From NCBI GenBank assembly GCA_021234535.1, contig SFZH01000008.1:19073358-19137357 (forward strand): a stretch of DNA of 64,000 nt, in the 5' to 3' direction. A program made the translations under genes and the position numbers. Below the pieces are notes generated by a model. It saw nothing but the letters and a program-made list of their open reading frames with translations, was not told where the DNA came from and ran no database searches. Shown here in pieces: positions 27,801-39,800 of this stretch; position 1 is the stretch's first letter; each line of letters begins with the position of its first letter. The stretch comes from Stichopus chloronotus. Taxonomy: Eukaryota > Echinodermata > Holothuroidea > Aspidochirotida > Stichopodidae.

Positions 27801-30800
27801 GTTTGGGCTTGTACTTTGTTTGAAGAGCATTGTGCAATGGAAGCTTACAGAGGTGACCCGACGTGAACTCCTTTGTTCATGTTCTGTTAACATCTTCAGA
27901 TCAGTTTAATGCATTTGTTGAGTGGAATATTTTGTATCTTGATGAATTTGATTTCTGCTTTCAGATCATGTTGTCCGTCTTTGTAGTTTGTGCTCCTTGT
28001 GTGTGTAATCCAGATCTGCACATTCAGTATTTTCCAGACCATCATCATGTGGTGGATGTGTTTACATCAGATCTGCCTACTTCCATTCGTACTGTAGGTC
28101 ATATAGTACTATCTTTGTTTGTCTCAGATCTGCTGTTAACAAAGAACCGAATGCTGTCACAGCACGTGAGGTATGTTTTGCATATTCATTTAGTCAGGTG
28201 TTTATAGATGTTATCCTCTTTAGCCCCTTGATATGCTCATGAACACGAGAATGCTAGCACTGTATAGTATTCTCCATATACTACAAAATGGCTGATTAAA
28301 AAACTCTCATTTGCATTTAAGTGCATACTTTTCTAGCCTATCAAAATACATCCAAATATTTCTTTGTAAGTGAGATCAGTTGGTGTGTACAAGGTTTAGA
28401 CAAGATTAAAAGATTTCTTTGAATGTCAGAAATCTTGAAATGCAATTACTTCCATAGCAGTCAACATTCAACAGGCAAACAAAGGTAAGGAGAATATCTC
28501 AATTAAATTAATGATTTATCATATTTTGATCAAAACAGTCACTGCAGGTTGGCTGAAAAGTTGCAAATTTGGCAAGAAAATGCAAATAACTGTCATTTGC
28601 ATATCAATGCAGTTTTATCAATGTTAGAAATAAATAAGCAGTTCCTGTTGTTACTGAAATGTTGCCTGTGTTAGTCACTACTGAGTTTAGTCGTCTTTAT
28701 TGCTCTCCTTTTCCTCATGTGCCTTGAGCGAAGGTAGATATAAGCATGCATCAAATCCTTACTATGATTACTACTATTATTGCCTGTTTAAGTTCTTCAG
28801 CTATGTCTTGCCGTAAGATTTATAAAGTCACAATATTCTTTTTTGCATAACATCCAGCGGCCTTCGACTCGCAGCGGGAGCAGGGGAAGCCAGAGGGGAG
28901 ATCAACTGAGCCGTGTTGGAACTGCAAGTAAGTATGAAGTCCTGGTAGCTTCCCCAGTCTACTTCGAGAAGGTGGTGTTCTGTCAAATAGAGATGAAGCA
29001 GGCAGTACTGAACAAGCAAGTAAATGAAAAATGCTAGGAACGTGCCCAGTGTACTCAAAAGTAGTGGTATTCATCAGGTCCTTGGGGCTTCAACAGGACA
29101 GTGGTATTAGAGGGAGTTAAATGGCAGATGGACTAGGCTGTGATGTACATGAGAAGTACTTGGAAGTTGGGACATGTTTGATGCATTTGGAGAAGGTTAA
29201 TGGCTGTCATGAGGAAGGTTTAGAGACAGTGGGAGTAGTGGAAGTCATAGATGAGATGAATTGAGCCATTCTGAAAGTGCAAGTAATTCAGATGTACTAG
29301 GAGCATATCCAGTGTACTTACAGAAAGGTGAAGGCATTGCACGGGGGGAGGGGGGATTAGAGGCTCCAACTCGTAGTTAGAGCAGAGGATGTCTGAGAAT
29401 AAATGGTCCTGAGCCCTGCTGACAATAGTCGAAGAAATAGTGCACTTTCATTCTTTGCACACTTGGCCATCATAACAGCCGCTACATCTTAAGGGAGGGA
29501 AAACAAATCCGTCCCAATGTCGGTTTCTTTGCTACCCGTGAATATTATAAAACAAAGGTGTGTGTGATTTTCTTTGTTTATTGCTGTTTTCGTCTCTGTT
29601 ACTTTTTCAACTTTTTTTTTTTGATTATAGGAAATGAACCTGATACGATGAAAAGCGATCATAAAGGAGTGAGTCTTTATTTCAATTTGTTATCAACATC
29701 ACACCATCATCAACGTCAGCTTATTGATCGTAGGATAGATGAGAGTTGAAGCAGAGTCATCTTATACAACCAATATATTTGGTGGATCATTAGGACCTAG
29801 TGATTGCAAGACAGACACCTTTAACCGTTACATTAGGAGTATTTGTATCAGTTGGTCATGTGATCTGTTAGATACTATGTAAAGCATGCTACGTGAAAGG
29901 CAGTCAGGGGCCTATATGTACCTTGCTGATTACTTAGACATTACTTGTACTTCAAACTATCTTTTGTGGAATGTGACCTTGAAAAGTATTTCTAGCACAA
30001 AAGTTTTCATTGAACCCTCAGTCTAGATTGTCATATTAAACCAACTGTTTTACAAGAATAATGAGAAGCACAAAATATACAGTGAAGGTGGATGAAAGTT
30101 TCTCTGTGGTTAAGTTTTCAGTTTGGTTGCTTTCATCAAGGAGACTCACAGAGACATGACCCTGGGGGAGGGGTGTCTCCCAGGGACTTAAACCTCAGTC
30201 ATGGCCCTTAGGTTGTTCTCTTTCAATATGCAGACCTTGGAAAATTTGGTCAGTTGAGGGGGAGGAGGTTGGCAGGGGGAGGGATGGCCTGTAAGAGGAG
30301 CAGACCTAAAATGATAAGGAGTCCTTGCAGTAAGATGAGGAAAGTACCTCCCGGTAGCAGCATCAGTCATCTCATAACTTTATTTGATCAGTTGTGCTCC
30401 ACCTTGACGATTAAAAAATAGCCTGATATAGCTCATGGTGACCCCTTTAATGTAGTTCAACCCATGTGTATTGGAATGGTGGCTGATAAAAAGTTTGACG
30501 CTTCTGTATGGTAAGCTTGTTGAATGTAATAGCCGACAGGGTAAAGCTACAGGAATGTAAGAGGCTACCTTCACATTTATAGAAAGGGATTGTATCCATT
30601 TTCTGAGACTCTGCAGAGCTCAGTGGTATTGGTTTAGTACTCACTGTATTAGTATTTGGACCCTATTGGAAATTTTGAGCAAATGAAGGCTAATATGGTG
30701 GTCACATGACACATTCTTTGATCAAAATTAAAACATGGATTGTTCTCTTGCATTTTAAACTCTTTGCTGGCAATAGAAAGCACTATAAATTTGACTTAAA

Positions 30801-33800
30801 TATTGCTGCTCTGCATGTTTACTTTCAAAATGGGGCTATGTGGTGCTTATCATAATCAGCAGATTCTTTCCTCCTTGATAAAAAAAAATCTACCATCTAC
30901 TTTGATCCAGGTTACCCAGTCATTAACTGATCAGGAACATCCGCCTCCAGAGAGAAACCAAAAGACAACTCGATCAGCAGAGGGAAACCCCAGAGAGTAA
31001 GTACACTAGATATAATATGTTGTAAGTACCAGTCTTATTAAATCTAAAGAGATAGTACCCTAGTACCCTAGATAGTAATATGTTTTAATAGTGTCCTCTC
31101 ATATCTCTAGAGAGTAAGCATCCTAGATATATGTAAATGCCCTCATATTAAATCTAAAGAGTTAGTAGCCGCGTACTCTAGATAGTAATATGTTTAGTAT
31201 CCTCTCATATACCCAGAGAGTAAGTATCCTAGATAAAATATGTGTAAGTACCCTCTTGTAAAATGTTAGTGCCATAGTACCTTAGATAGTAATATGTTTA
31301 GTGTCCTCTCATATCCCTAGAGAGAATGTATCGTAGCTAAAATATGTGTAAGTACTCTCTTATAAAATCTAAAGAGTTGGTACCCTAGTACCCTAGATAG
31401 TAATATGTTTAATGTCCTCTCATATCCCTAGAGAGTAAGTACCCTAGGTATAACATTTGTAAGTACCCTATTGTTAAAGTTAGTACCTTAGACAGTAATA
31501 TGTTTTAGTATCCTCTCATTTCTCAAGAGATTAAGTACCCGACATATAATACGTATAGGTACCCAATTATTAAATCTAAAGATTAAATCTAAAGAGGCAG
31601 TACCCTAGACAGTAATATGTTTTAGTATCCTCTCATTTCCCTAGAGATTAAGTACCCAAGATATAATATGTGTAAGTACCCAATTATTACATCTAAAGTG
31701 GTAGTACCCTAGACAGTAGTATGTTCAGTATCCTCTCATATCCCTAGAGAGTAAGAACCCAAGATATAATATGTGTAAGTACCCTCTTATTAAATTTAAA
31801 GAGTTATTACCCCAGACAGTAGTAGTATGGTTAGTATCCTCTCACATCCCTAGAGAGTAAGAACCCAAGATATAATATGTGTGAGTGCCCTCTTATTACA
31901 TTTGAAGAGTTAGTACCCTAGACAGTAGTATGTTTATTATCCTCTCATAGCCCTAGAGTATAAGAACCCAAGATATAATATGTGTAAGTACCCTCTTATT
32001 AAATCTGAAGAGTTAGTACCCTAGATAGTAGTATGTTTAGTATCCTCTCATATCCCTAGAGAGTAAGTACCCAAGATATAATATGTGTAAGTACCCTCTT
32101 ATTAAATTTGAAGAGTTAGTACCCTAGACAGTAGTATGTTCAGTATCCTCTCATTTCCCTTAGAGTAAGTCTAGAGAGTAAGTACCCTAGGTATAACATG
32201 TGTAAGTACCCTCTTATTAAATTTAAAGAGTTAGTACCCTAGACAGTAGTATGAATAGTATCCTCTCACATCCCTAGAGAGTGTTGAAGTACTCCACATA
32301 GTAGTATGTATTAGCGCATTCTCATATCTCATGAACAGAATGAAGAAACAAGATTGCAATTTTGATTGAGATACTCCACTTCCTTTATTGTGATCTCCAA
32401 CCCATTTCCTTGTTCTCTTACCCATCCATCTTATATATTCTTTCTGTTCTACGCTCCTCACTTGTTCCTGTCACTCTTCCCTGCCCCTCCCCCATCACTA
32501 TTTTGTTTTCTCATTTACCACTTTTTTATGTCCACTTTCCATAAGTATTACGTACTATGTGAAAAACAGTTTTAAATTAGTTCAACAATTTGGGGGAGGG
32601 GCCAAATTTATTTTTTTTTTAATTTGTTCTCAAACCTTACTTTCAATGCATTCATTTAAATCTCACAATATCTCCTCTTGTTTAGATATGTGGTACATCC
32701 TCAATCATGTCCTTCCCATGGTGGTTTTTTTTATCTTTATTCTGATGATGAACAGAATGGCAAAATTTTGTACAGCATGAAATGACTTTGCAATACGCTC
32801 ATTGGAATAAGGTCAGGTAAAACCTCTCAGAAGTTATCACTCTGAAATCAAACTACACATATCGAGGAAAAGAATTAAAGATGTCAACTTTCCAAGTGAC
32901 AATATTTTGTTGGTTACTTTTGACAGTAATGAAAAATCCCGGGCTTTTGGAAGCAGACCCAAGATACCTCGTACTCCAGATGGGGAGAGTAGAGCTGCTG
33001 CGCGCAGCATCACATCTCCAGGCCCGCCTCCTCGCTCTGCATCCCCAACAAGAGGCAGAATTGCAACATCTGACAGTAAGTTGTTGGAAAGATTATTTTA
33101 AAACTTTGAATTAGTTTCTTTGGAAAACTTTTGGAATCCTGTTTATGCAACAAAGATTTTCTCCCTAAGTTCATTACTGTTTTTTGTTTGTCAGTTTCTC
33201 CTCTTTTCTTTAAATCAATTATTTCTGTTATGGATGTTTCTTTTTAAACTTCAGATTTTGAAGGGATTCCTTGAACTGAAATGTCCCTTCAAACTTGCTG
33301 TGATATTTTTAAAGTAGTACACTTTACACAGAAGAATTTGAAAAGTAACTGTAGAAAGGAAGTAAAACATTGTTGATTTTTGAGAGGGATTGGACAGAGG
33401 AACAGTGTGATGCATGTGCCATTGGGGTTAGATACTTCAAATTTATCTTGCATATTTCCTTCTGTTACTGCAGTCTCAGTAAAACCTGTATCCTCAAATG
33501 CAAGTAATAGATCAGAAAGAAAACTCTGACATTTATGGTTGTTTGGAGTGATGGACAGTTGTAGATATGTATGATGTCCAATTGTACCCTGCCTTGCACA
33601 GGTTTGCATACATCTGTGCAGCCTCGAGCTAGTAAGTGAGTGAGCAAGTAACACAGTTATGCTGACCCAGGAATGAATGACTGCAAGAGTGTAATGACAT
33701 ATTGGGAACACACCGTCTTCAGTAACTGTCCACTATGCATTCAATGGTGCAGCGCCTATGCCATAGTTAATACTTTGAATGAAAAGCAAAGGTAAGCATG

Positions 33801-36800
33801 TAACTGTATGATGACCTTATCAAATATGGTCACCGAGTACCTCAGGATCTATTGCACTATTATAAAAGTAGTTTTGTCCACGTGAAGTGACCTGTTCACC
33901 CTAATAGATCTTATCCCAGGCCATGTTCATGTCCACATTTTATTGCTAAAGCTCTGTCAAATAAGGAAAATATTAAAATAAGACCATCTCATTAAGACTA
34001 ATCGAAGCGATCATGTTCATAAGAAAATATTCTGCTCTTTCCTTTTATAAGAGAAACAGTACCATGCAAAGTTTTTGCCAAAATTAAAAGATTTTGTTTT
34101 TGTTCCTTGACTTTTTTTTTCATCTAAGCAGGGCTACATTCACCCAAGAAGACACTTCCCCTCCCTCCGGTGGAAAATGTTGAAACAGAAGACTTAAATT
34201 CCAATCGTCCTGCCTCCAAAAATAGTAACCCAACAATTTTTCTGAAACACATGAAATGTTTGCACTGCACCAATTTCAATCCAAATTCTTTTGGTTTTGT
34301 CGTGATTTTGTAAAGCTTTCATTCGCCCTGCTCTTTTGAGCTCCAATCTGAGGACCGATTCTGTTTTGAAGGTCCACCTGTCCATCTTTCACCCTTTCAC
34401 AATGTAGCAGCAACCCCCTTCCCTGTGGGAATACATGAGATCCTTGGTATGTGACATGAAGAGCACCTTGTAGACAATATTAAGGAATATTATTTTCATA
34501 GAGAAAACATTCAAATGACCATCTTTTATTTCTTAACGTTGCTTTCCTTGCATCTTTGGTTTTCCCCTTGACACTCATCAGACGTTTTTTTGGTTGCACT
34601 CTAAATCAGTTTAGATCAGTGTAGCTTTAACATCGCAGTGGCGAGGTAGGAGGAGAGAGAGGAGGAGGGAAGGAGTCAGGGAGAGGTTGGAGGGAGAGGT
34701 GGGGACATGATACAAGGGGGGAGAGGAACATGAAGCACTGAGCCGGTTATTAAACCTCTCATATTCACTTACACTTGACAGTAAAATACCTGTGATAGAT
34801 AATGTGCCATATTCACTTATATTTGACAGTAAAATAACTGTGATAGATAATGTGCCATATTCACTTACACTTGACAGTAAAATAACTGTGATAGATAATG
34901 TGCATAAGGAATGTGTCACCAGTGACCAGTTACTACCAGTATTTGCCATCCCCCTCCCAATACTCACCTGGCTACACATTCTTTGTCATTAATAAACTGG
35001 AAATGTAGACAGACAAACAAAAGTTGCTGAGATTAATTTTAACTATATGTTTAAACAAATTGAGAAGACAGAGATAATACCCAAATACATCACCATGATG
35101 CATTGAAGCTGATAAACATCCTTTTTTTTTTCTATCCCACTTGTTTCTTTTATCTAAGTGTGGTATATTTTGTTAACCACCCCATCACCTTAAAGTCATT
35201 TTCATCATTTCACAGTAATTCTTTCCCACTCAGGTAGCAAACAATAAAATAGTAAATAAGATGTCACATGACTAAGTTTTCTTCAGCTGTATTTCATATC
35301 ATATCATGTGATATTAGTTGTCATGCCAATAGGCAAATATGTGCAATTGAGAAGGGATGGAGGTTTGCTGTGCATTATACCGAGCTCAGTTTGTGATGAT
35401 TTGGACAGATAAATGTCTGCCAAAGCTCTTATCCATTGCCAAGTGCAAAATTCACCAAAAGTTAGCATATATCCCACTGGATGCACATGGATTACTCCAA
35501 TTCTAGAACAGTAGTTTTTCTGATAGTGACCTGTTATTCTGTCTCCCATCTTTCTGTATCTGCACATCTCTTTTTCAGCTTCTTCACCTTTTGCTTTAAT
35601 TTTTTTTTATCATTTAAGAAGCAGTTTTGCGTCAACTCTGAACCATTGTCTAATGATTCCAATCAGCTTAATGGTTCATGAAGATGAATGTCAATCATTT
35701 CCATCTTCCTACATTTTTTTTCAACTTTCCACCGAAAACTTGAGACCTGTTCAGGGTTCTAGCCACATACACTGGCAACAGATGTTGGTAGCCAATGTTG
35801 ACACTAACCGCCATGAACAGCAAATTGCCAGACTATCGGCGGGTACAAATTCAAATAAAAAAAATCACCCTTGCAGAGGCAAACTTACCAAATCCTCATT
35901 TTCAAACACCAACAGTTTTAGTTTCATGAAATTCGGTCAAATGTGAACAGAAGTGCTGATGTGTTGATTATTAAATTAACTTTTATCCCCAGAATAGGAT
36001 AAGATGCTTACCCTTTATAGATCATTGGGATTTAGGACAAATAACTTCTCTATGTATTAGAGAATATGAAGCAGAGCCAACGGAAAAATGTAAATGGCAT
36101 ATTACCTTATTAGGAAGAGGTTGGAACATTTTTCCAAGCTACTGATATTTTTTTATTTTTTGTTTTGCTCAAGTAATTAAATTTTGCTGTGTTAAACATT
36201 TGCTGCTTTTTCTAAAATACAGGAATAAGTAGAATAAGTAGTAACTTGCAGAACTCACAAGTGTGTAAATCTCTCTGGTGTGCATTTTCATGTTTGAAAT
36301 GGGTTTTAAGAATATTGTGCAAGAATGAACTTCATATGTGAACTATTAAATTGCAAGAAGTTGCTTGTGATACTTGGTGAAGTGTAGTGTTAACAATGTC
36401 ATCATTTTTAGTGTTGGTATGGTAACACAGTGACATCATTTTTGGTGTTGATATGGTAACACATGTCACATTGTATGTGGTGTTGCTACGGAAATGCAGT
36501 ATACGATCCATGTATATGTGGTGTGGTCAGAGAGGGGTGTGAGTGTATGAGGTATGTTGTTCTCAGAGCGGGGAGCAAAAATAGGTAAGATGTACTTAAC
36601 AGCCATGTGGGTAGAAGAGGCATACTGTAGTGTGTGTGGAGAGAAGTGTGAGGTAGTGCTATGGTGTTTTGGGGGGCACTGTGTTGGTAGATGAGATGTG
36701 GTACATTGTAAAGAGGAATGCTGAGGTAGAATAGGAAGGTGTGTTCATAGTTGGGGGGGGGGGTTTGCATGGGTAGATGTTGCATATTTGGAGGTAAGTA

Positions 36801-39800
36801 TATGGTTAGTTGAGTTGTGAAGGTGTGTGTGTTTGGTGAGGGGCACATGAAGCAAGGTTCGATGTGTTGAGAACGACTGTGTCGACAACTGAGGTATGGT
36901 GTGCTTGGAGAGGGGCACCATGGTCAGATGAGGTGCGGTGTGTTTAGTGTAAGGTTGCATGCATAGATTAGTCATGGTGTGATGGGAGAGTTTTTCATAG
37001 GCAAGTGAGGTGTGTTGTGCATGGTCAGGTGAGGTGTGATGTGCACTGACCACGAGATGTGCATGGGTAGAGGATTTGTGATGCAATGAGATGGAGGTTG
37101 TGATTGCCCTATCACATTCCCGTTCTCACCACGGACCCAAGGCCGTCAACCATCTATTTCTTCCATTTAATGCCGAAGGTGTTTTGTCGAGGATGAGTTC
37201 CGTTTCGCTGAAGATGACCAACGAAACTGATGGATATACCTCAAGAGGTGGCAGCAGACTTAATTCAGTTAAAAGTAATAGTCTGCTTTCTTATCTTTTC
37301 TTATCGTTTAGATCGGTCACATGGTATTGTAAATTATTTTCATTTTGTGATGGAACAAGTTGATCATGTTCAGCTGCCAACATATTCTATTTGATGATGA
37401 CATGATCCATATATCTTTCCAATACTGATATTCACATAATAAGATCTGTGATCATTATCCCACATAGGTATGTGGCAGTGAAGTTACCCCAGAAAATATT
37501 GCCTCAGTTTCCAACCCTTACCGCTTTGTTTGCCCAGAATATTCGTTACTTATATTTCTCAGTTGTCTAGTACTTACATCAAGCTGTTATAATTTTCCTT
37601 TCTTTGAGAGATTTCCAACCAGAACCCTTAACTGATGCCATGGTGTTCATGATGAAGTAAAATTCACTTCCTAGTAGATATTTGAAAAATTTTCAGATTG
37701 TATTAAAGTTGTAAGTCAAACCCACCCACAGATCAGTCTTAACATGTACTCAACAATCCCAGTTCATTTCATTCATTCAATAGTAGCCTGCAATGAATAA
37801 TCACAATCATTTTCCACCCAGTAGCTTACTTTTTAACAAATTTCACATTTTTAGGTGACAGAAGTCAAATAAGTCCAGGTGATGAAAGTGAGAATCTTGT
37901 GTCAGTATCCCAGCAACCTCCAAAATCTGCTGGAAGAGCAAGTAAGGGAATAGTGAAAACCTTCCTGCGGTGAAATAATTCAATCTTGTCACTCAAGTCA
38001 TGCACTCAAGTCATGCACTCACTTCATGCACTCACTCGAGTCTCTGAATCCACCAACATTTCTTTTGGATTTCTGTAGTGACTTCTGTAAACAGATTTAG
38101 GTTTGGCACATTGTAACTCATTTAACTCTCCTCTTTCCTGTTAGTAGTGAAGGCTTACCTTCTATCTCATCTACTTCAGTGGTGGTACACTTCAGTAATT
38201 AGTCTCCATCTGGAAACACTTCTGTTTTCCCTGAGTCACTTTTTTTTTTTTCTCACTAATCGCATGCAAGTAAAATTTGCTCAATATACTTTTCTCATTT
38301 GAGGTCATCTGATTGCAAGATTGTTAATTTCTCAAACTTGTTTCTTTCACCTGTCAAAGTCACCCAATATAACATATAAAGTCATGTTGGTGAGGATATC
38401 TTGAAGTTGAATAAGTTGATTTTCATTGCTGACCAATTGGTAAGTTAGATTTCAACTTAATGGCCACAACTCATGAAGATAATCTTTGCAAGTCACCAAT
38501 TTCCTAGCTATCAAACTCACCATAGGTGTAATTTCATCAAATTTCAGAAAAATATGGAGAAGATAGACCTAAAGGATTAGTCGTGTTTGGATATAGTCAG
38601 CTATTGTGACAGACAGATTTTTGTGTCAGAATGTTACAGATTTGACATCAGTCACTATGGTGGAGAAGTGCATTGCAATACCCCCTCCCCATCCCATCAC
38701 CCCTTTCCAATTCCAACATAAGTTTTCACTGGGACCATCATCTGCTCCCATCATTTTCAAATAGACTCCAGTAACGCTCTCTAGTGATTCTTTTCATCAG
38801 GATGATGATCCTTATGTTTTGATGACTTTTCTTCTGTACTCTGTCATGTACTTGATGAAACACAGTCACGAGGTAACCATAGCAACCTGCTGTCACTTAA
38901 TGCCTTCACTTTAATGCACAGTTTCTGGCATCTTTCACAGACATCTTGAATGGAGGCCTTAAATACTAATCTTTAGCAGTTTTCCACTCCATTTTTATGA
39001 AAAACCTGTATGTACGAGAAAGCTGCACTGTGTATGCGTTACTTATTTCACTTACGTTAAAGTGCTGTGCGATAAATCGTAGGCTACTTTACAAAAGTAA
39101 AAAAGCATGAAACCAGTCACGACATCGTCAACCATCATCGTCAAACAGATTCCAGTAATATTCTCTATTGGTTCTTTTCATCAGAATGATGATATTGTTG
39201 TTGTGAAAAGTGTGAAAGTGCAGTGTAATACTGCCCCCCTACTCCCCGGTCAAAATGCGTCTTTCCAATTCTGGTAGAAGCCAGGGTAAGGTACAGCCTG
39301 TGAAATCATCACTGGGGATTGAAAAAAAAAAGAAGAAGAAAATTCTGTCTTGTGGAACTCCTCATCTTTGAGGTAGTCTGGGAAAGGGGTATCCTTTAAT
39401 TTGATTGGACGATCTGGAGACACAAACTTATAGCACAGCGATTGAGGTCCTTGAATTATGTATCAGTGAAGCATTGTTTGTGTCTTTCGTCACTTTGATG
39501 ACTGTTTTTTGCTTACCTTTCAGGTACATCTCAAAAGTTATTTGTGCAAATTGGACCAGACATTTTGATGTACAAATAATTTTACCTGAAATTGACCTTG
39601 TAATGAATGTAAATAAATCGATACTTTTATGTATTTTCTATAAGGTGTGAGGCACTGTTTAATAAAACACATATTTGACTCTTTTGTGTAAAATATATTT
39701 TTTGAATATTTCAAGTTTCATTGCTTTCCTACACCATTGCCTTTGCCCCCTTCACCTGTCCCATGTTACTCTGATTATTGTATTGCATTGACACATGTTA

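Noticed and set aside
30992..32335. Regularly spaced repeats resembling a CRISPR array
   Set aside because: Units are contiguous with no unique spacers and lie in an intron of an animal gene.
33289..33711. 140-codon minus-strand open frame
   Set aside because: No family motif and no splice or promoter context; intronic to ARMC9.
34611..34979. Minus-strand frame with a 16-residue repeat
   Set aside because: Explained by the 48-bp tandem repeat, whose period is a multiple of three.
35646..35946. Possible extra ARMC9 exon near 35755
   Set aside because: With the carried base from exon 26 it meets a stop after two codons, so its phase does not fit.
36486..37086. Two long minus-strand open frames rich in Thr, His and Pro
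   Set aside because: They read through the GT-rich minisatellite, have no family motifs and owe their length to base composition.
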